A stretch of 64,000 nucleotides of DNA from 2-02-FULL-47-50 sp964479045 (lineage in GTDB: Bacteria > Pseudomonadota > Gammaproteobacteria > Eutrophobiales > Eutrophobiaceae), in assembly GCA_964479045.1 (NCBI GenBank), contig CAYZJI010000013.1, positions 1 to 64,000 on the forward strand. The letters are read 5' to 3'. Made by a program: the position numbers and the translations under genes. The notes below the pieces were generated by a model. That model saw only the letters and a program-made list of their open reading frames with translations. It ran no database searches and was not told the origin of the DNA. Positions 62,994-64,000 of the stretch are shown here, in pieces. How positions within the stretch are numbered: position 1 is the first letter of the stretch; each line of letters begins with the position of its first letter.

Positions 62994-64000
62994 GAGATTG
63001 CTCGGTGGGTAAGGTGATGCTGAATATGGTTTTGTCATCGGTTCGTTCATATTCTATTAATCCGCCATGAGAGTTAATAAGTGATTGGGCTATGGACAAC
63101 CCCAGACCCGTCCCTTCGGCACGGCCGGTAATCATCGGGTAAAAAATTCCATTTTCGATCTCGGCGGGCACGCCGGGACCGTCATCAATAATATCGATAC
63201 GCACCGCCAGGCGATGTACGCGTTTGTGCAGCGTCACGCGCCGCAAAATGCGCGAACGGATCCATATGTGGCCGTTATCACCTGTTGCCTGCACCGCGTT
63301 ACGCATCACATTCAGTACCGCCTGTATGATCTGGCCGCGATCCACCTTGATGGGAGGGATACTCGGATCATAATCACGCGTGATGGAAACCGTTTTCCTG
63401 TGTTCGGCTTCGACCAGATTGCAGACATATTCCAGCAACTCATGAATATTCAGCGCTTCCACATGACGCTTCTGTTCAGAAGTCAGCATGCGATCAATAA
63501 AATCACGAAGGCGGTCCGCTTCCTGAATGATGATCCGTGTATATTCCACCAGACCACGATCACCATTGTTCAGTTCACGCTCCAGCAATTGTGCTGCACC
63601 CCGTATACCGCCTAGCGGATTTTTAATTTCATGGGCCATGCCGCGCAGTGATTCACGGGCGGCATCGTGCAGCCGGGTCAGGTTCTCCTCACGCATCACC
63701 CGGTGTAATGAATCCGAGTCGACCAACTCCACAATAATTTCTGTACAGCGTTCGCCCTGCAGTATGGGCGTTACCTTGCAATCGACGGTCACTGTTCGCG
63801 GTCCCGGCAAGGACAATTCAATACTGCGCTCGGTATATGGATGACCTGTTGTCAGGGTGCGAGTAATCATTTCGGCCAGGGTAGGCGGATTGGGCAATAT
63901 TTCTTCCGGCGTCTGTCCTATCACCCGGCGATTACTGACCGACAGCAGCCCTTCAGCCGCACTGTTAATGCAGGACAGGTGCAGGTTGGTGTCGAACAAC
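62986..64000 (-). CDS. glnL: Nitrogen regulation sensor kinase NtrB (5' end missing)
   Basis: Histidine kinase partner of NtrC, truncated by the window edge so that about 20 N-terminal residues are absent. A PAS domain fills the first part, with the phosphorylation H-box MAHEIKNPLGGIRGAAQLLERE (about residue 122) and the ATP-binding N-, G1- and G2-boxes (NVMRNAVQAT, DDGPGVP, GTGLGLSIAQSLI). No membrane segment, as expected for soluble NtrB. 8-base overlap with ntrC. Confidence 0.95.
   Translation of the reverse strand, partial: LFDTNLHLSCINSAAEGLLSVSNRRVIGQTPEEILPNPPTLAEMITRTLTTGHPYTERSIELSLPGPRTVTVDCKVTPILQGERCTEIIVELVDSDSLHRVMREENLTRLHDAARESLRGMAHEIKNPLGGIRGAAQLLERELNNGDRGLVEYTRIIIQEADRLRDFIDRMLTSEQKRHVEALNIHELLEYVCNLVEAEHRKTVSITRDYDPSIPPIKVDRGQIIQAVLNVMRNAVQATGDNGHIWIRSRILRRVTLHKRVHRLAVRIDIIDDGPGVPAEIENGIFYPMITGRAEGTGLGLSIAQSLINSHGGLIEYERTDDKTIFSITLPTEQSHE

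Noticed and set aside
1..64000. CRISPR arrays, tRNA genes, insertion sequences or prophage
   Set aside because: I found no regularly spaced repeats, no T-arm-like GTTCGAATC signatures outside genes, no transposase or integrase and no phage structural genes.

Overview
The window is a stretch of chromosome from a gammaproteobacterium that I cannot place to genus; by eye the base composition is close to 50% G+C. Evidence for the lineage: the 16S-tyrS-M23 peptidase-anmK-erpA-bactofilin-argC neighbourhood matches the order I recall from Pseudomonas; there is a complete atpIBEFHAGDC operon with mnmG-rsmG-parA-parB close by; glycyl-tRNA synthetase is of the split GlyQ/GlyS type; and glnL/glnG (ntrBC) are present. 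Almost everything is core housekeeping. I found no phage, insertion sequence, CRISPR array or tRNA gene.

Layout. 1-350: 5' end of a 16S rRNA gene on the minus strand with its leader and a strong promoter. 357-7489: tyrS, an M23 murein hydrolase and anmK, then a minus-strand run argC, DUF6776 protein, bactofilin, erpA and a SET-domain methyltransferase gene. 7490-7977: a 488-base gap with a candidate small RNA. 7978-12586: DUF4126, TlpA-like thioredoxin, hemJ, a rubredoxin gene, thiD, thiE, hemL. 12674-16390: a diguanylate cyclase, a PilZ protein, a Mop molybdate-binding protein, a SIMPL protein and a glycine-zipper protein. 16448-26429: rraA, a nitrilase-family hydrolase, glmU and the nine-gene ATP synthase operon, all on the minus strand. 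26747-34117: a plus-strand block of TonB-dependent receptor, YfiR, CHASE8/HAMP/GGDEF/EAL protein, PAS-GGDEF protein and TorF-like porin, lying between atpI and parB. 34132-40003: parB, parA, rsmG, mnmG, speE and a gamma-carbonic anhydrase. 40264-51519: cytochrome c5-like lipoprotein, M20 peptidase, speA, a 3-hydroxyisobutyrate-dehydrogenase-like enzyme, a Gld-type ABC operon, and an A+T-rich DUF2927-like gene. 51790-64000: glyQ-glyS-gmhB-plsC, two YbjQ genes, an M48 peptidase, folD, hemB, a TylF-like methyltransferase, a membrane protein, gloA and ntrC-ntrB, with ntrB cut by the window edge.

Themes. Cell-wall upkeep (M23, AnmK, GlmU, bactofilin), tetrapyrrole synthesis (HemL, HemB, HemJ), thiamine and polyamine synthesis (ThiD/ThiE, SpeA/SpeE) and cyclic-di-GMP signalling (three GGDEF proteins, one with EAL, plus PilZ) recur. 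The most interesting items are the predicted small RNA at 7704-7796, the receptor-YfiR-GGDEF/EAL cassette beside the ATP synthase operon, the SET methyltransferase gene between anmK and erpA, a family of intergenic repeats built on a CGTGAAGCG-like core, and an orphan plus-strand terminator at 40219-40247. I did not find a clearly new multi-gene system; the window is mostly conserved core genome.
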